This document shows positions 21,024-33,044 of a stretch of 64,000 nt of DNA, in pieces. Under the pieces are notes generated by a model, which searched no databases, was not told where the DNA came from, and was given only the letters and a program-made list of their open reading frames with translations. The position numbers and the translations under genes were made by a program. The stretch's first letter is position 1, and every line of letters begins with the position of its first letter. This DNA is from Toxorhynchites rutilus septentrionalis (taxonomy: Eukaryota > Arthropoda > Insecta > Diptera > Culicidae): assembly GCF_029784135.1 (NCBI RefSeq), contig NC_073746.1, positions 32,704,387-32,768,386 on the forward strand, in the 5' to 3' direction.

Positions 21024-21515
21024 CAGTGACGGATAAAACTATAAGACAACAAGCTGGAAGAAATTTCAGAAAAATGCGCTAACCGTTAAATTAAATCATG
21101 CGTATGCGACACCACGTGGTAAGTGCTTATACTAACCTGCCAAGTTAAGGCCACTAATATCAAATCGATGCGAGCAGTCTTTTTGTATGTGACAATTTGA
21201 CATCAGTGAAATATTGTAGAAACGAGTGACAAAATAATGAAATCAATATCTCAAAAGAGAGAGATTGTTGCATTTCGGTCGATCGAAAAAAAAACCATTC
21301 AATGCCCGCTGTGATCTGAAACCACGTGTAGTCGCTGGATGTCCCCGTAGATCTACAGCTAAAGACGATGATCAAATCAAAAAACTTTCCAAAATTCATT
21401 CATTCAAAGCAGCATCGCAGATTAGAGACCAATTAATGTTGTCCATTAGTTCTCGGACAGGTAAGAGACGTTTCGTTGAAAAGCAACTCAACGGTAAGAC
21501 GAACAGGAAGATTCT
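21024..21515 (+). pseudogene. Tc1-like element remnant with transposase fragment
   Basis: Starts with a Tc1-like terminus (CAGTGACGGATAAAACTATA). Downstream, 21296-21505 encodes part of the second DNA-binding helix-turn-helix region of a Tc1-family transposase (RSTAKDDDQIKKLS, AASQIRDQL, SISSRTGKRRF). The catalytic domain is absent. The same terminus lies upstream of B2 at 38147, so the element inserted before the A-B duplication. It is cut on the right by the Helitron-like element. Confidence 0.65.
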
Positions 21516-21533
21516 GATGTACCTATCTATCTA

Positions 21534-22003
21534 TCTATATATATAAAAATGGAGTGATGTCTGTATGTTCTGTCTGTCTGATTCTTATGGACTCGGAAAC
21601 TACTGAACCGATCGACATGAACATTGGTATGTAGGAGTTTTTGGGGCCGGGGAAGGTTTTCGGGACAGTTTGAGAACCTTCCCCCCTCTGAGCTGGTTCT
21701 GCCATACAAATGAAACACAAATTTATGCATTACTCGAGAATTTAGCAAGCAAATAAAACCAAATCAAACAACATGTTATTTGCAAGTGGTTGAAACATCT
21801 TGAACGAGAATTGTGTCTGAAAATAATCTGATATTATAATGTCGAGTTTTGGTAGAAGTGAAAGGTAATTTTGAAGGGTAGATTAGAAGATCGATCAATG
21901 AATAATTCTGCGATTGGACCCATGAACATCGTTTAGTAAGAAAACGTGGATGTGATAACGAAAAATAAATTTTGGGCAGAACGAAGTTTGCCGGGTCAGC
22001 TAG
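21534..22003 (+). mobile_element. Helitron-like non-autonomous element
   Basis: Begins A|TCTATATATATAAAAATGG and ends GGGTCAGCTAG|T, matching the TC...CTRR ends and A/T target of Helitrons. Includes the block CTCGGAAACTACTGAACCGA and a ...TGGGCAGAACGAAGTTTGCCGGG end. The same 3' end occurs inverted at 23723, 40406 and 45167. A clear 3' hairpin is not obvious, so the class assignment is tentative. Confidence 0.5.
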
Positions 22004-22511
22004 TACACTATAAAATTTAAAAAAAAATACAATTTTAGGTCGTCTTTTAAGGTGAAATAATCCCTGTGTTTTGTTATGAATGAACAACATTATTTGTGTC
22101 ATTTTCTTCTCCAAACTCGAAGCCTCATTGTGCATAACTATTGATTAATCAATTGTGTTTTCGAGGGTTGTGTAACATTTACCTAGGGATACCATCTGGC
22201 CGGAGTTGAAAATCAGAACACCTGTCACAGTTACAATAATGACCAAACCATTATGATTTTTTAAGTCAGAAATAAATAAAAACACGTGAAATTTAATTAT
22301 TTAACATATATACGGACGATCCACGCGGTCAAAATGGTCCGGAGATGATGGCTTTAAGAATAAATTGCTAAAAATTATCTTTTTCTATAAGCGATTTGAT
22401 GAGAACCACTGACTAAGAGCCCCCACAGATGATTATTGAACTTGTCATATAAAAAAGTTTGAAATTTAATTAAATAAATAATAACAAAATTTCAGTGTGT
22501 TTTCATTAGTA
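22004..22511. other. intergenic, no gene recognised
   Basis: AT-rich sequence without recognisable coding content or repeat ends. Confidence 0.4.
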
Positions 22512-23102
22512 GGGGAAATGGGGGTAAGACGGACATGTTAAGAAGATCTTCATTTGTATTTTAGAAAACTAATGTTTTCTAAAACTCAAAAGCAGTTTCT
22601 TACAGTTTAATATACTGGTTTCCGAAATGATCGGCCAAATGTTTTATAAAAATGTGTTTTTTCCATGTTTTTTACTGAAATTAAATCAAGCCGAAAAGTA
22701 GAACAATTTTATCGATGCGGGTATAATGGACATGTAGTGGGGGAAATATGGACAGGTTAATAATATACGAAGCGTAGAAGTTTATCGCTCGCTGAATTTA
22801 CTTCTCCGTACATACCTTATATCGCTTTGCTGTCAACTCACAAACCGAAATATAACCATCAGCGAATTCAATTTTGCAATTAAACCACTCAACCGGAAAA
22901 ATTACATCCACATGCGGAATCATGTTTGATTTTCCCTATTCCACTTTTGATCAGTATTCATTGTCATAGGATGGTTTAAATATTATAGAATAACATGGAG
23001 AAAAGGGTTCCCATCAACAGAAATTTGGAATTCATAATGTAATTATACAAATCAACCACCTATCCATTATACCACCACTGTCCGCCTTACCCGCGGTTCC
23101 CC
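22512..23102. mobile_element. MITE with GGGGAA...GGTAAG inverted ends
   Basis: The left end GGGGAAATGGGGGTAAGACGGACA-like and right end (inverted GGGGAACCGCGGGTAAGGCGG) are imperfect terminal inverted repeats of about 24 bp around 591 bp of non-coding AT-rich DNA. The target duplication is not clear, so the superfamily is not assigned. Confidence 0.6.
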
Positions 23103-23394
23103 TTCGTGTGATCAATTTCACCCCGGTGATCAATTTGCCCCCGGATGATGGTACCAAAGTTCAAGCCGAGGATATGAAACGCAAGAGCTCCTTTTGCAAC
23201 CCAAATTTTCTGGGCGGCAGGAATTCTGCACCACATAGTTCAGCATGGTTTTGGAAGTGGATGTCAATCGAGTATTCTGGACATGTTTCGGTGTTGGGAT
23301 AAACTTTTCCTAATCAGATCTATCTGTAATGTTTCATTGTCAATTTAAAAATATTGTTTCAACAAAATTGCTAAATCTTAAAAACGCTATGAGC

Positions 23395-23510
23395 CACCGA
23401 TGCTTATGAATACCATGTGCAGCGTTGGCCTCATAATCCATAATCCATTTTTTGGAAAAGGGGTAGTTTTGGCGCAATTCGTCGGTAAAATGGCACTTTC
23501 GTTTAGACAT
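23395..23510 (-). pseudogene. possible hAT/ZBED-type transposase N-terminal remnant
   Basis: The minus strand opens MSKRKCHFTDELRQNYPF, reminiscent of the zinc-finger start of hAT-derived transposases (KRKCxFTDExRxxxPxF). The frame then degenerates. Too short for a firm assignment. Confidence 0.3.
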
Positions 23511-23722
23511 TTAAAAAAAAACTTGGAATCGAGCCAAACACAAAAACATCGTAACCAGTGAAACAAAATCTCTAAATGAAAACAGTTGAAAGATCTCGTG
23601 GAAGATCCAAATACTACTCTGGATATGCTCACAAAACTTTGGTCTGCAATGAAAAATGTTTTACTCAAAAAAAATCAAAACAATAATTCTGATTCTGCAA
23701 CAAAATTGAATTTTATATATAA

Positions 23723-23910
23723 CTAGCTGACCCGGCCAACTTCGTCCCGCCCAAAACTTATTTTTCGTTATCACATTCACGTTTTCTTACTAAGCACACG
23801 TTCATCTGTTCGGAACTGTTCATTGACTGATCTTCTAATCTATCCATTAAAATTATGTTTCTCTATAAAATTTCAGTATTTCTACCAAAACTCGACATTA
23901 ATATATCAGT
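23723..23910 (-). mobile_element. Helitron-like element, 3' fragment
   Basis: CTAGCTGACCCGGCCAACTTCG is the inverse of the 3' end of the element at 21534. Similarity fades after about 190 bp, so it is a truncated copy. Confidence 0.5.
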
Positions 23911-24202
23911 TTTCTTTTTACATTTGTTTATTTTTTATTTAATCGCACAGCTCTAACGTTTTTGTGTGGATTATTCATCTTTAAACCTTGATTTTTTTTT
24001 TTAATATTTACATCAATGTGAACATTTTACATTTGTTCACTTCTCGTTAAGCTTCTCTAGAAGCAAAGGTTTTTTGAGGTAGATGACAACGAGAACGACC
24101 CCAAAGTATCATCTCCACAATTTTTTAGTCGACAAACTCGACACAACCAAACAATTCACGGGGCTTGTCCGAGAGGCTAATCCTACAATCGCGAGAGAAA
24201 TT

Positions 24203-25744
24203 TTACAAAGTACTAAGAGCGCGCCGCAAATCCGGCTTTTCTCTGCTGAAGTCGTACGCAACGCTGTTGTGGGCGGTTTCAATGAAACAATTTGGATACC
24301 CAAGCTCCAATTTCTTGAACAAGTCCATATTATCTTCGTCCTCGGCATTCTCTTCACGCGCCTGATCAAGTACATGGTTAAACGAAACCACCATCAACAC
24401 ATTACAGTGCCGGAAGCGGCAGTATTCGAGCTGCGGCAGTTCGGACAGAATTCTGTGGATTGTCGTCTCGTTCTGTTTGTAAAAAAATGAAAATAGAATA
24501 AGAAAAAAACTTTGTTTATGTAATAGAAAATTACTCACCATATTGACCTCGGTCAGTTTCAGCGATGTTAACTTCTTTAATGTGCAAATCTGATCGATGA
24601 GTGCACCCTCCAAATTCATCACTTTGAGATGCAATTCCTCCAATTGTTGATTGATGATACGCAAATATTGTATCAGGGTTGAATTCTCGGCAACCGATTT
24701 AGCACTTGCGTAAATGCTTTGGTTCTCAATGCACAACCGTTTCAGTTTCGGGACACTTTCAAACTGCACAAATGAATCAACGTATGTTGACATCTTTTCC
24801 AGTAGTGGCAGAGATAACTTGTTAACCGACCAGTAGCTGTGTATGTCAACACGCAAGCATAGCTCCTTTAGCTTTTTGAGATCACCTATTGCGTTGAAGG
24901 AGTCATCACGCATGGCGGTTCCGTGGACTATCAATGTCTCTAAATTTTTGGCGACTTGGAAAATATCTTTGTAAGTTGCACAGAACGAGCTATCGTCGTC
25001 ACATATTTTCAAATATTTCAATTGAGCGAAGATTTGAAGATATCTGTCGTGAGAATCGTAGGGTCCGTAAGGTCTAGCAAAATGGAAACCACTCGCAGTA
25101 CTGAGCGTCAGGCTGTGTAGATTTGTAAATGTGCCGGACCCAATTATACTGAACAACAATTGTTTGTCCTGGAACTTCACATCAAGCTCCTCGATCTGGG
25201 TGCTAAACATCTGCAGGAATGGACTTATCGTCAAGCCCATGTCTTCCAACTGTACCTTTGTTAAATTCGGTGCCTTTACAAGGCTGTGGGAAATTTCAAC
25301 GCGGTTGACCCTTACTGAAGCACTGTAGCTTATTTTTCTCAGGTTCGTGAAATTCCAGTATGGCAATCTTGCAAACACATCATCTAGCGAGAAAAGATAC
25401 ATTTCGAAATTCAGATCCTCAACGTTATACATCACCTCCTCGTGAGATAGGAACTTTTGTAGCGCATCCAAAAAGCAGGTTTCTCGCTCGGCTGGAACCA
25501 ATGCATCCGAAATCGTGTACGCGCGGTAGCGTTTCATCCTGTCAGAAACCCTTACACTAGGTTCGCTGCAAAGGTTGGCTACGGAGATGTTGAACCGAAG
25601 CTTCCGAATGTAGCGATTACTACTCAGAATATCGTACCATAGTTTACAAGTACGCATGGCAGAAAACTGATCTCTGATTTTTAACTTATCGAAGATTAAA
25701 TAGAACGCATCCACCGGGAGCTGATTGATATAGTTTTCAGACAT
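24203..25744 (-). CDS. F-box/LRR protein A2 (two exons)
   Basis: Tandem duplicate of A1; a probable SCF-ligase adaptor with unknown target. Exon 1 (402 codons), a 66 bp phase-0 intron at 24473-24538 (GTGAGT...ACAAACAG) and exon 2 (89 residues) give 491 residues. The F-box lies at residues 5-48 (INQLPVDAFYLIFDKL, TCKLWYDIL). The LRR region is nearly unchanged from A1 in the middle (LKYLKICDDDSSFC and on) and more diverged near the intron. The protein ends at KPDLRRALSTL, about 18 residues before the A1 end, so the C-terminal tail is replaced. The intron is in frame without stops, as in A1. The start is the ATG of MSENYIN at 25744. Confidence 0.9.
   Translation of the reverse strand: MSENYINQLPVDAFYLIFDKLKIRDQFSAMRTCKLWYDILSSNRYIRKLRFNISVANLCSEPSVRVSDRMKRYRAYTISDALVPAERETCFLDALQKFLSHEEVMYNVEDLNFEMYLFSLDDVFARLPYWNFTNLRKISYSASVRVNRVEISHSLVKAPNLTKVQLEDMGLTISPFLQMFSTQIEELDVKFQDKQLLFSIIGSGTFTNLHSLTLSTASGFHFARPYGPYDSHDRYLQIFAQLKYLKICDDDSSFCATYKDIFQVAKNLETLIVHGTAMRDDSFNAIGDLKKLKELCLRVDIHSYWSVNKLSLPLLEKMSTYVDSFVQFESVPKLKRLCIENQSIYASAKSVAENSTLIQYLRIINQQLEELHLKVMNLEGALIDQICTLKKLTSLKLTEVNMVSNFLLHKQSFFLILFSFFYKQNETTIHRILSELPQLEYCRFRHCNVLMVVSFNHVLDQAREENAEDEDNMDLFKKLELGYPNCFIETAHNSVAYDFSREKPDLRRALSTL
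24473..24538 (-). other. intron of F-box gene A2
   Basis: 66 bp, GTGAGT to ACAAACAG, phase 0, open in frame. Confidence 0.85.
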
Positions 25745-26887
25745 GATTACCACAAAATATGAGAACTAATGAACTAAAGATACGAGAATCTGGAGTTTAA
25801 ATGTACGTTTGCTCCGAAATCATTCGCCCTCTGAACGAACTCAAACTAATGAGCGTTTTCATAATTAGATAAGCTTTTAATCTACCCACCACGGCTACAT
25901 TGGGAAAGTATACCAAGCTATCTGGAACAGCTGTATTTTGAAGTCTAGGTAGTTCAGAAACACTATCAGGTACAACTCTACCCTGAGATTGTTCTGAGTT
26001 CTACCGCTGCCTGCTCAAGAATAGGTGCTAGCAAATAAATTTTAGTGTAGCTACCCGACGTTTCGTTATGTTAGTTAGAGTGAGCGATAGGAGTTGACAA
26101 ATCTAGACAATAGTAACCTAATTAAACGTTTTACCAATTCGAACAGGCATACAGGGGTCAACTTAATCACAAACAATATCCTGAATTGGACTCGATCCGC
26201 AAACATCAAGAAAATCCCCTGATTGTAAATTTCGAAAAACGCCTCGAAAAACGTGCTTCCGAGAAAATCAAAAAAGAGAATTAAAGAAAATCTCATGATT
26301 ATCTTTATAAATAAAAATGGAAGGCCAAATCTGTTCGTAAGCGGGAAACCCGAAGAAGAGATGTTCTGATTTTAGTCTTCTTTATGTTGTTGTATCTGAC
26401 TTGGCCCATAGATCAATTTAGCGGATAGAAAAATCGGAAAATTTCCGGAAAACTCTGAAGGAAGGTAAATTTTAAAATATATTCCATATGGTCGAAAATT
26501 ACATCATGATAAGCGTTGTTAGTCCATTCAATGTTTGCGCTAATGAAATTGATCTTTGTTCAGAGGTGGAAATGTTTTTTCTGGCGGAATAACGCATTCC
26601 TTCTATCTAAATAAATGAAAATGGGATGCCAAATGTTTTGCTAATCGTAAAATCCGAAGAAGTAAAGGTTGTCTGAACCGTCTTCATTTTGTTGTATTTG
26701 TTGTATTCTGCCCATATAATAATGTTATGATAAGAAAATGTTCAGAAATTTGTTCTAAAAATTTCATATCAAAACAATAATGTCGGTCGGGAGGAAGTCC
26801 TCATTACTATTCAATCTATCCGCAATACAAATACAATAAATATTCATTCTATCCGCAATACAAAAAAAAGTAAAATACATATTTTTT
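25745..26887. other. upstream region of F-box gene A2 with dispersed repeat
   Basis: 25830-26060 matches the A1 upstream region. 26310-26600 matches the dispersed repeat at 14620-14920. No gene recognised. Confidence 0.55.
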
Positions 26888-28120
26888 TTGACGTGGGACT
26901 ACGTCTAACCGGAATATATGGAGGGTAAAATGAAAACCTAAGCACATAACATGCAGGAAAAAATGAAAGATCTCGAATGCTTATAGCTCGAACATTTCGT
27001 ACTGGATAGGAGAGATGTTTGCATCACTTGATAGGGAATATTTCTACGCATCTATCGCAACTAACAAAATGTTGTTTTTCATTAGATAAACAATTGAATA
27101 ACTGTAAAATATTAGGCGTTATCTAAACGCCCTAACTGCATCGTTTTGATTGGCCCGATTTACGGTTTCCCTAACACAACCATCAAAACCAAGCAGCCTT
27201 GGGGAAATCGGCATTGCAAATACATGAAAGTAGGGGGACTTTTGTTCTCATCGAAAAATGTTCCCTAACACAGACTTTAAAACCAAGCAGCGAAATCGGC
27301 ATTGCAAACACACGAAAGAGCCTAGAGGCGAGTGAACTGAAAAGTTTAAACCCTCTTAAAGCCAAAAAGAAGAAAAATAGAAAGTAGGGGGAGCTTTTGT
27401 TCCCACCGAAATGTGTTCCCTAATATAGATTTCTAAACCAAGGTGCCTGGAGAAATCGGCATTGCGAATTCATTCAAATCGGGGGTATCTTTGTTCCGAT
27501 TGAAATGTGTTTCCCTAACACAGACTTCAAAACCGAGGTTTCTGGGAAAATCGGCTCTGCAAATAAATGCAAACTGCGAGTACTTTTGTCCTCGCTTGCC
27601 TTTGTGCAGAGTGGAATATGTCTGTCCTAACATGATCTTCTAAACTTAGGAACCTGGGAAAATCGTGCAGCCACTAGAAGCGAATGAACTTCCCAGTTTC
27701 AAGCAAATTCGAGATTCGAGAATTATGTACACTTTTGGGATGTAAACTTCAGAGGGAAATGTAAAATAAAATAATCGTTTGATAATTTTTTTTTGTCTTT
27801 ATTGGAAAGATTTTCAGCCTTAGGCTGGTTCATCAAACGTTTGATAATTCTTCCGTACATATATTTTGTTCTAGTCATCATACCAAACGTAAAAGGTCCG
27901 TCATTAAATTTACTTGTAACGAAGAACAATCAATCACAATAAATTAATTGACATTACACGGCATTTGTTCATTTTTTTCACTCACAGAGCAAATATATTG
28001 AACTCAATTGAATTTGGAAACTGTTTCATTCAATCAAGAAATTAATCAATACAAACGAATGATTGCTAAGCTAAGGTAGTTCCACGTGAACCTTGCGGTT
28101 ATATCATAGATATAACCCAC
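26888..28120 (+). mobile_element. HINE/Helentron-like element, copy 2
   Basis: A near-identical, inverted copy of 1913-3244. It has TTGACGTGGGACTAC at 26888-26902, a ~95 bp tandem array at about 27150-27670, the inverted subterminal repeat at 28076-28090 and the perfect stem-loop at 28097-28117 (GGTTATATC...GATATAACC), ending CAC before T-rich flank. High identity with copy 1 points to recent movement. Confidence 0.7.
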
Positions 28121-28166
28121 TAATTTTTTTGTTTGTTTGTAATGTTGTCTTTTTATTATGATTCGA

Positions 28167-28678
28167 TTTGTCATTTTGCCATTTTGTCATTTTGTCATTT
28201 TGTCATTTTGTCATTTTGTCATTTTGTCATTTTGTCATTTTGTCATTTTGTCATTTTGTCATTTTGTCATTTTGTCATTTTGTCATTTTGTCATTTTGTC
28301 ATTTTGTCATTTTGTCATTTTGTCATTTTGTCATTTTGTCATTTTGTCATTTTGTCATTTTGTCATTTTGTCATTTTGTCATTTTGTCATTTTGTCATTT
28401 TGTCATTTTGTCATTTTGTCATTTTGTCATTTTGTCATTTTGTCATTTTGTCATTTTGTCATTTTGTCATTTTGTCATTTTGTCATTTTGTCATTTTGTC
28501 ATTTTGTCATTTTGTCATTTTGTCATTTTGTCATTTTGTCATTTTGTCATTTTGTTATTTTGTCATTTTGTCATTTTGTCATTTTGTCATTTTGTCATTT
28601 TGTCATTTTGTCATTTTGTCATTTTGTCATTTTGTCATTTTGTCATTTTGTCATTTTGTCATTTTGTCATTTTGTCAT
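28167..28678 (+). repeat. (TCATTTTG)n microsatellite, about 64 units
   Basis: An 8-bp unit repeated for about 512 bp with only a few variants (GCCATTTTG near the start, TTATTTTG near 28553). Open in several frames because the unit has no stop; not coding. Confidence 0.97.
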
Positions 28679-28884
28679 GAAAGAAGAAAGAAGAAAGAAG
28701 AAAGAAGAAAGAAGAAAGAAGAAAGAAGAAAGAAGAAAGAAGAAAGAAGAAAGAAGAAAGAAGAAAGAAGAAAGAAGAAAGAAGAAAGAAGAAAGAAGAA
28801 AGAAGAAAGAAGAAAGAAGAAAGAAGAAAGAAGAAAGAAGAAAGAAGAAAGAAGAAAGAAGAAAAAAAAAAAAGAAAAAAGAAG
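28679..28884 (+). repeat. (GAAAGAA)n microsatellite
   Basis: About 26 near-perfect 7-bp units directly joined to the 8-bp array, then decaying into an A-rich tail. A similar repeat borders the N gap at 18416. Confidence 0.95.
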
Positions 28885-28997
28885 CTTCCATCATCATCAG
28901 CATAGAGATATTTACGCCGAATGAAAAAGGAGGAAAGAAGTGAGAAGGTACCATGTCTCTCCGGTTATGTCCACGACGTTATCCACCCGTCTTTTTT

Positions 28998-29009
28998 ACA
29001 AATGCTCTT
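28998..29009 (+). repeat. target site duplication of LINE-2, 3' side
   Basis: ACAAATGCTCTT here and at 34931-34942 brackets LINE-2. It differs from the LINE-1 duplication, which proves an independent insertion. Confidence 0.93.
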
Positions 29010-29362
29010 TTTTTTTATCCAGTTCATTTATTTGTAAGGCTCAATCGCATAAGCTTTGCGGAGCCGCTAATTCAAGGTTTGTTTATACAAAGTTTCAACT
29101 AATTTCTATGTTTAGTAGGATTCGACCGAATACTCGCGGTTTACTCGAGGTTAAAAGGGCAACATTTTTGTGGGACGGGTCAGGTTGGGGATATGGATAT
29201 GAGGTATCGTTGTCTCAACCGAGGGTTGCCGCACGCACTGTAGCATTGTGCATAATGACCAGGGATAGCATCTGGTGTTCGACTAGCTGTCGAGGGTGGG
29301 CGACGGTGAGATGGGGGGACAAGACAAACAAACTAATAACGAAAAAGAAAAACACAAAAGCA

Positions 29363-32300
29363 TTAAATACTTATACTAGACCGTTTCACAAACATATAGA
29401 TCAACTGCATATAGCAGATGTCGCGAGTTCCCAACACGTCTCTAACAGGAACATAGGGTTGTCTTCCTTGGACCTCAAGGGCATTCAAAAGGTACTCTCT
29501 GGCTGCGTAATTATCCGTACATTGCCAAACTGCGTGATCGATGTCATCGTAACCGTTTCCACACCGACAGACATTGCTTTGAACAAGATTTATTCTGTGG
29601 AGATGCACATCTAGCGAGTAGTGGTTGGACATAAGTCTACTCATTACACGAATGAAGTCACGACTTAAGTCCAAACCTTTGAACCACGCTCTCGAAGAAA
29701 CCTTTGGAATAATTGAATATAACCACCGCCCAAGAATTCCATTGTCCCAATCGGTTTGCCAACTCAAGAGGGAACTCTGACGCAGTAATTGGAAAAATTC
29801 ATCGTATGAAATCTGTCTATCAAACAATTCGCCTTCCTGGGCGCCCACCTTTGCGAGAGTGTCCGCCTTCTCATTGCCAGGAATTGAGCAATGAGAGGGG
29901 ACCCAAACAAAGGTTAACTTATAAGATCTTTCGATCAGTGCACTCATCTGCTGTCTCACTTTTGTGAGGAAATAAGATGGGTGCCTACTAGTTTTCATCG
30001 ACTGGAGAGCCTCAAGCGAACTGAGACTATCCGAGAAAATGAAGTAATGGTCTGCAGGCTTGTTGGAGATCATCCCCAATGCGAAGTCGATTGCTGCCAG
30101 CTCAGCAACATAAACGGAACAAGGTTCCTGCAGTTTACGGAAGGCGCTTGAATTTTCATTGAAAACACCGAAGCCAGTGGATCCATTGAGGCGAGACCCA
30201 TCAGTGAAGTATCTTTTCATGCAATTGACTTTTTGGTACTTTCGGTTAAAAATACGGGGAATGAAAGTTGGTCGAAGCTGATCTGAAATCCCAAGTATTG
30301 CTTGTTTCATCGACAGATCGTATTCAATTGAGGAACTGCTGATGGTGAAGTGAGCACGGTCTGGAGTAAACGATGGAAGACAAATATCTGATGAAATATA
30401 GTGATGATAAATTCTCATAAACCGAGATTGTATATTTAGATGAAGCATTTTATCAAAGTATTCAATCACAAGTGTGTTCGTGATACCGCATTTCACCAGT
30501 ATTCTGAGAGAAAGTTCCCAGAATCGGTTCTGTAGAGGAGTTACTCCTGCCAGAACCTCGAGACTCATGTTATGCGTTGAGTGCATACAGCCGAGAGCTA
30601 TACGCAGACAATGATATTGAATTCGTTCCAATTTTAGAAGGTGACTTTTAGCTGCTGAGAGAAAGCAGAAAGAGCCATACTCCAGAATAGATAGAATAGT
30701 TGTTTTATAAAGCGTTATGAGATCTCCCGGATGAGCTCCCCACCACGTGCCGCAAATCGAGCGGAGAAAGTTGACTCTTTTTTGACATTTTTGCTTCAAA
30801 TACGTAATGTGGGTATTCCAAGTGCATTTTGAATCAAACCAGACACCAAGGTACTTGAAGGTCAATGATTGGGTAATGTTTCTCCCCAAAAGCTTAAGTT
30901 GCAATTGGGCTGGGGACCGCTTTCGAGTAAACACTACCAGTTCTGTTTTCTGCGGCGAGAATTCTATCCCTAAGTTCCTTGCCCAAGAAGACAAGTTATC
31001 TAGGGAATTTTGCAATGGTCTTTGCAAGTTTTCGGCATGGGGACCTCTGACGGAAACCACACCATCATCTGCAAGTTGTCTTAGCGTGCATTGTTCTGCC
31101 AAACAACTGTCAATATCTTTCACATAAAAATTATAAAGAAGGGGGCTGAGACATGAGCCTTGGGGTAGACCCATATAACTATTTCTGGAAGTTGTCAGCT
31201 GTCCAAGGGTGAAGTTCATTTGCTTTTCTGACAACAAATTGTACAAGAAGTTATTCAAAATTCCAGGAAGTCCACATCTGTTCAGATTGTCTGACAGAAT
31301 TTCTATGGAAACTGAATCAAAAGCTCCCTTAATATCCAAGAATACTGAAGCCAGTTGCTCCTTGTGCGCAAAGGCCAGTTGAATATCTGTAGAAAGCAAC
31401 GCTAGACAATCGTTTGTTCCTTTGCTCTTGCGAAACCCAAATTGTGTACTTGATAGCAAATTGTTTGTCTCGATCCATTGATCGAGTCTTCGAAGGATCA
31501 TTTTCTCCAGCAATTTTCTAATGCACGAGAGCGTAGCAATCGGACGGTATGAGTTATGGTCAGACGCTGGTTTGCCAGGCTTTTGAATTGCTATCACTTT
31601 GACCTGTCTCCATTCGGGTGGCACAATATTGTTTTCTAGTAGAGTATTGAATAAGTCTAGCAAGCGTCTTTTCGCGATATCGGGAAGATTTTTTAGAAGA
31701 ACGAATTTAATCATATCGGTTCCGGGTGAAGAGTTGTTCGATGAAAGAAGAGCCATAGAAAATTCCAGCATTGAGAATGGTCTGTCCAGAGGTCCACCGC
31801 TTAGAGACGTTTCTCGAAGAATATGTTGGGCTGGAACTGAGTCTGGACAGACCTTTTTAGCGAAATCGAATATCCATCGGTTGGAGTATTCTTCACTCTC
31901 GTTGGTAGATGAGCGGTTACGCATGTTGCGAGCTACCCTCCACAAGGTGCGTATTGAGGTTTCACGAGAAAGACCTTCGATGAAATTGCGCCAGTAAACG
32001 CGTTTTTTTGCTTTACCTAATTGTTTCAGCTGTATTTCAAGCTTTGAATATTCCTCGAAGTGTGTGGATGTTCCATGTCTGCGAAAAGCTTTGAAAGCAT
32101 CAGATTTTTTCAAATACAATTTTGTGCATTCATCGTCCCAGCCAGGAGTGGCTGGTTTTCTTTTAAATGAAGCACTTGGAACTTTTTTTTTGTGCTTCCA
32201 GTGAGCTTTTATACAATAAATCGACGAAGAATCGATATTCTTCCAATGGTGGAAGTATATCTATTGATTCGACACCGATTGTTACCGCCGTTGCAAATTT

Positions 32301-33044
32301 TTGCCAGTCGATGTTCCTTGTTAGATCAAATGGAACTCGAGATGGTTCAGTGGATTGCGGGCTACACTTGATTGATATATTGATTGGCAAGTGATCGCTA
32401 CCATGGGGATCATTGATGACCTTCCACTGACAATCTAATGATAGCGAGTTTGAGCACAAAGATAGATCGAGTCGGCTTTCCCGAGCCGGAGGTTTTGCAA
32501 TTCGTGTTACTTCACCAGTGTTCAAGATAGTCAAGTTGAAATCGTCACATAAATCGTAAAAAATAGCCGCCCTAGCGTCATCATAAAGATCGCCCCACCC
32601 AGTACCATGGGAGTTCATGTCACCCAAAATTAGAACTGGGGTTGAGAGAATCGAAATTAGATTCCAAAGTTGACTACGGCTAATGGAAGTATTCGGGGGA
32701 ACGTATACTGAAGCTATGCAAAGTTCTTTATTCTTTGCAGTTATTTGACAAGCGACGATTTCGACGTCTGATAGAGCTGGGAGAGGAATTTTATAGAAAG
32801 AGTAGCACTTTTTGATCCCTAAAAGTACTCCTCCATAGGAATCATCTCTATCCAGGCGAATAATATTAAAATCGTGGAAGTTGAATTCTGTGTCAGAAGA
32901 GAGCCATGTTTCGGAAAGAGCGAATATATCACAATCATAATTTTGAAGTAAAAATTTGAACGAGTCTAGTTTAGGCACTAGACTACGGCAGTTCCATTGT
33001 AGCACATTGATCATATCTCCTACTACGTTAGATGAATTATCCAT
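29363..33044 (-). pseudogene. LINE-2 ORF2, frameshifted between endonuclease and reverse transcriptase
   Basis: Starts with the ATG overlapping the ORF1 stop (33042-33044). The endonuclease domain is open for about 290 residues. Then, at about 32186-32194, an A-run differs from LINE-1 by a net loss of two bases and the frame ends shortly after, at 32163-32165. The remaining frame (RT with LADDGVV, RNase H with FTDGS/AELAAI/SDSLSS, terminal CCHC) is open from about 32160 to 29363. So the endonuclease alone could be translated, but not the polymerase, unless slippage on the A-run corrects the frame. It differs from LINE-1 by only scattered substitutions. Confidence 0.92.

Noticed and set aside
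24083..24490. 135-residue plus-strand frame
   Set aside because: Antisense shadow of F-box gene A2 exon 2; the minus strand has the conserved protein.
28133..28943. Long open frames (about 260 residues) across the microsatellites
   Set aside because: They exist only because the 8-mer and 7-mer lack stops; several frames are open at once and the peptide is a pure repeat.
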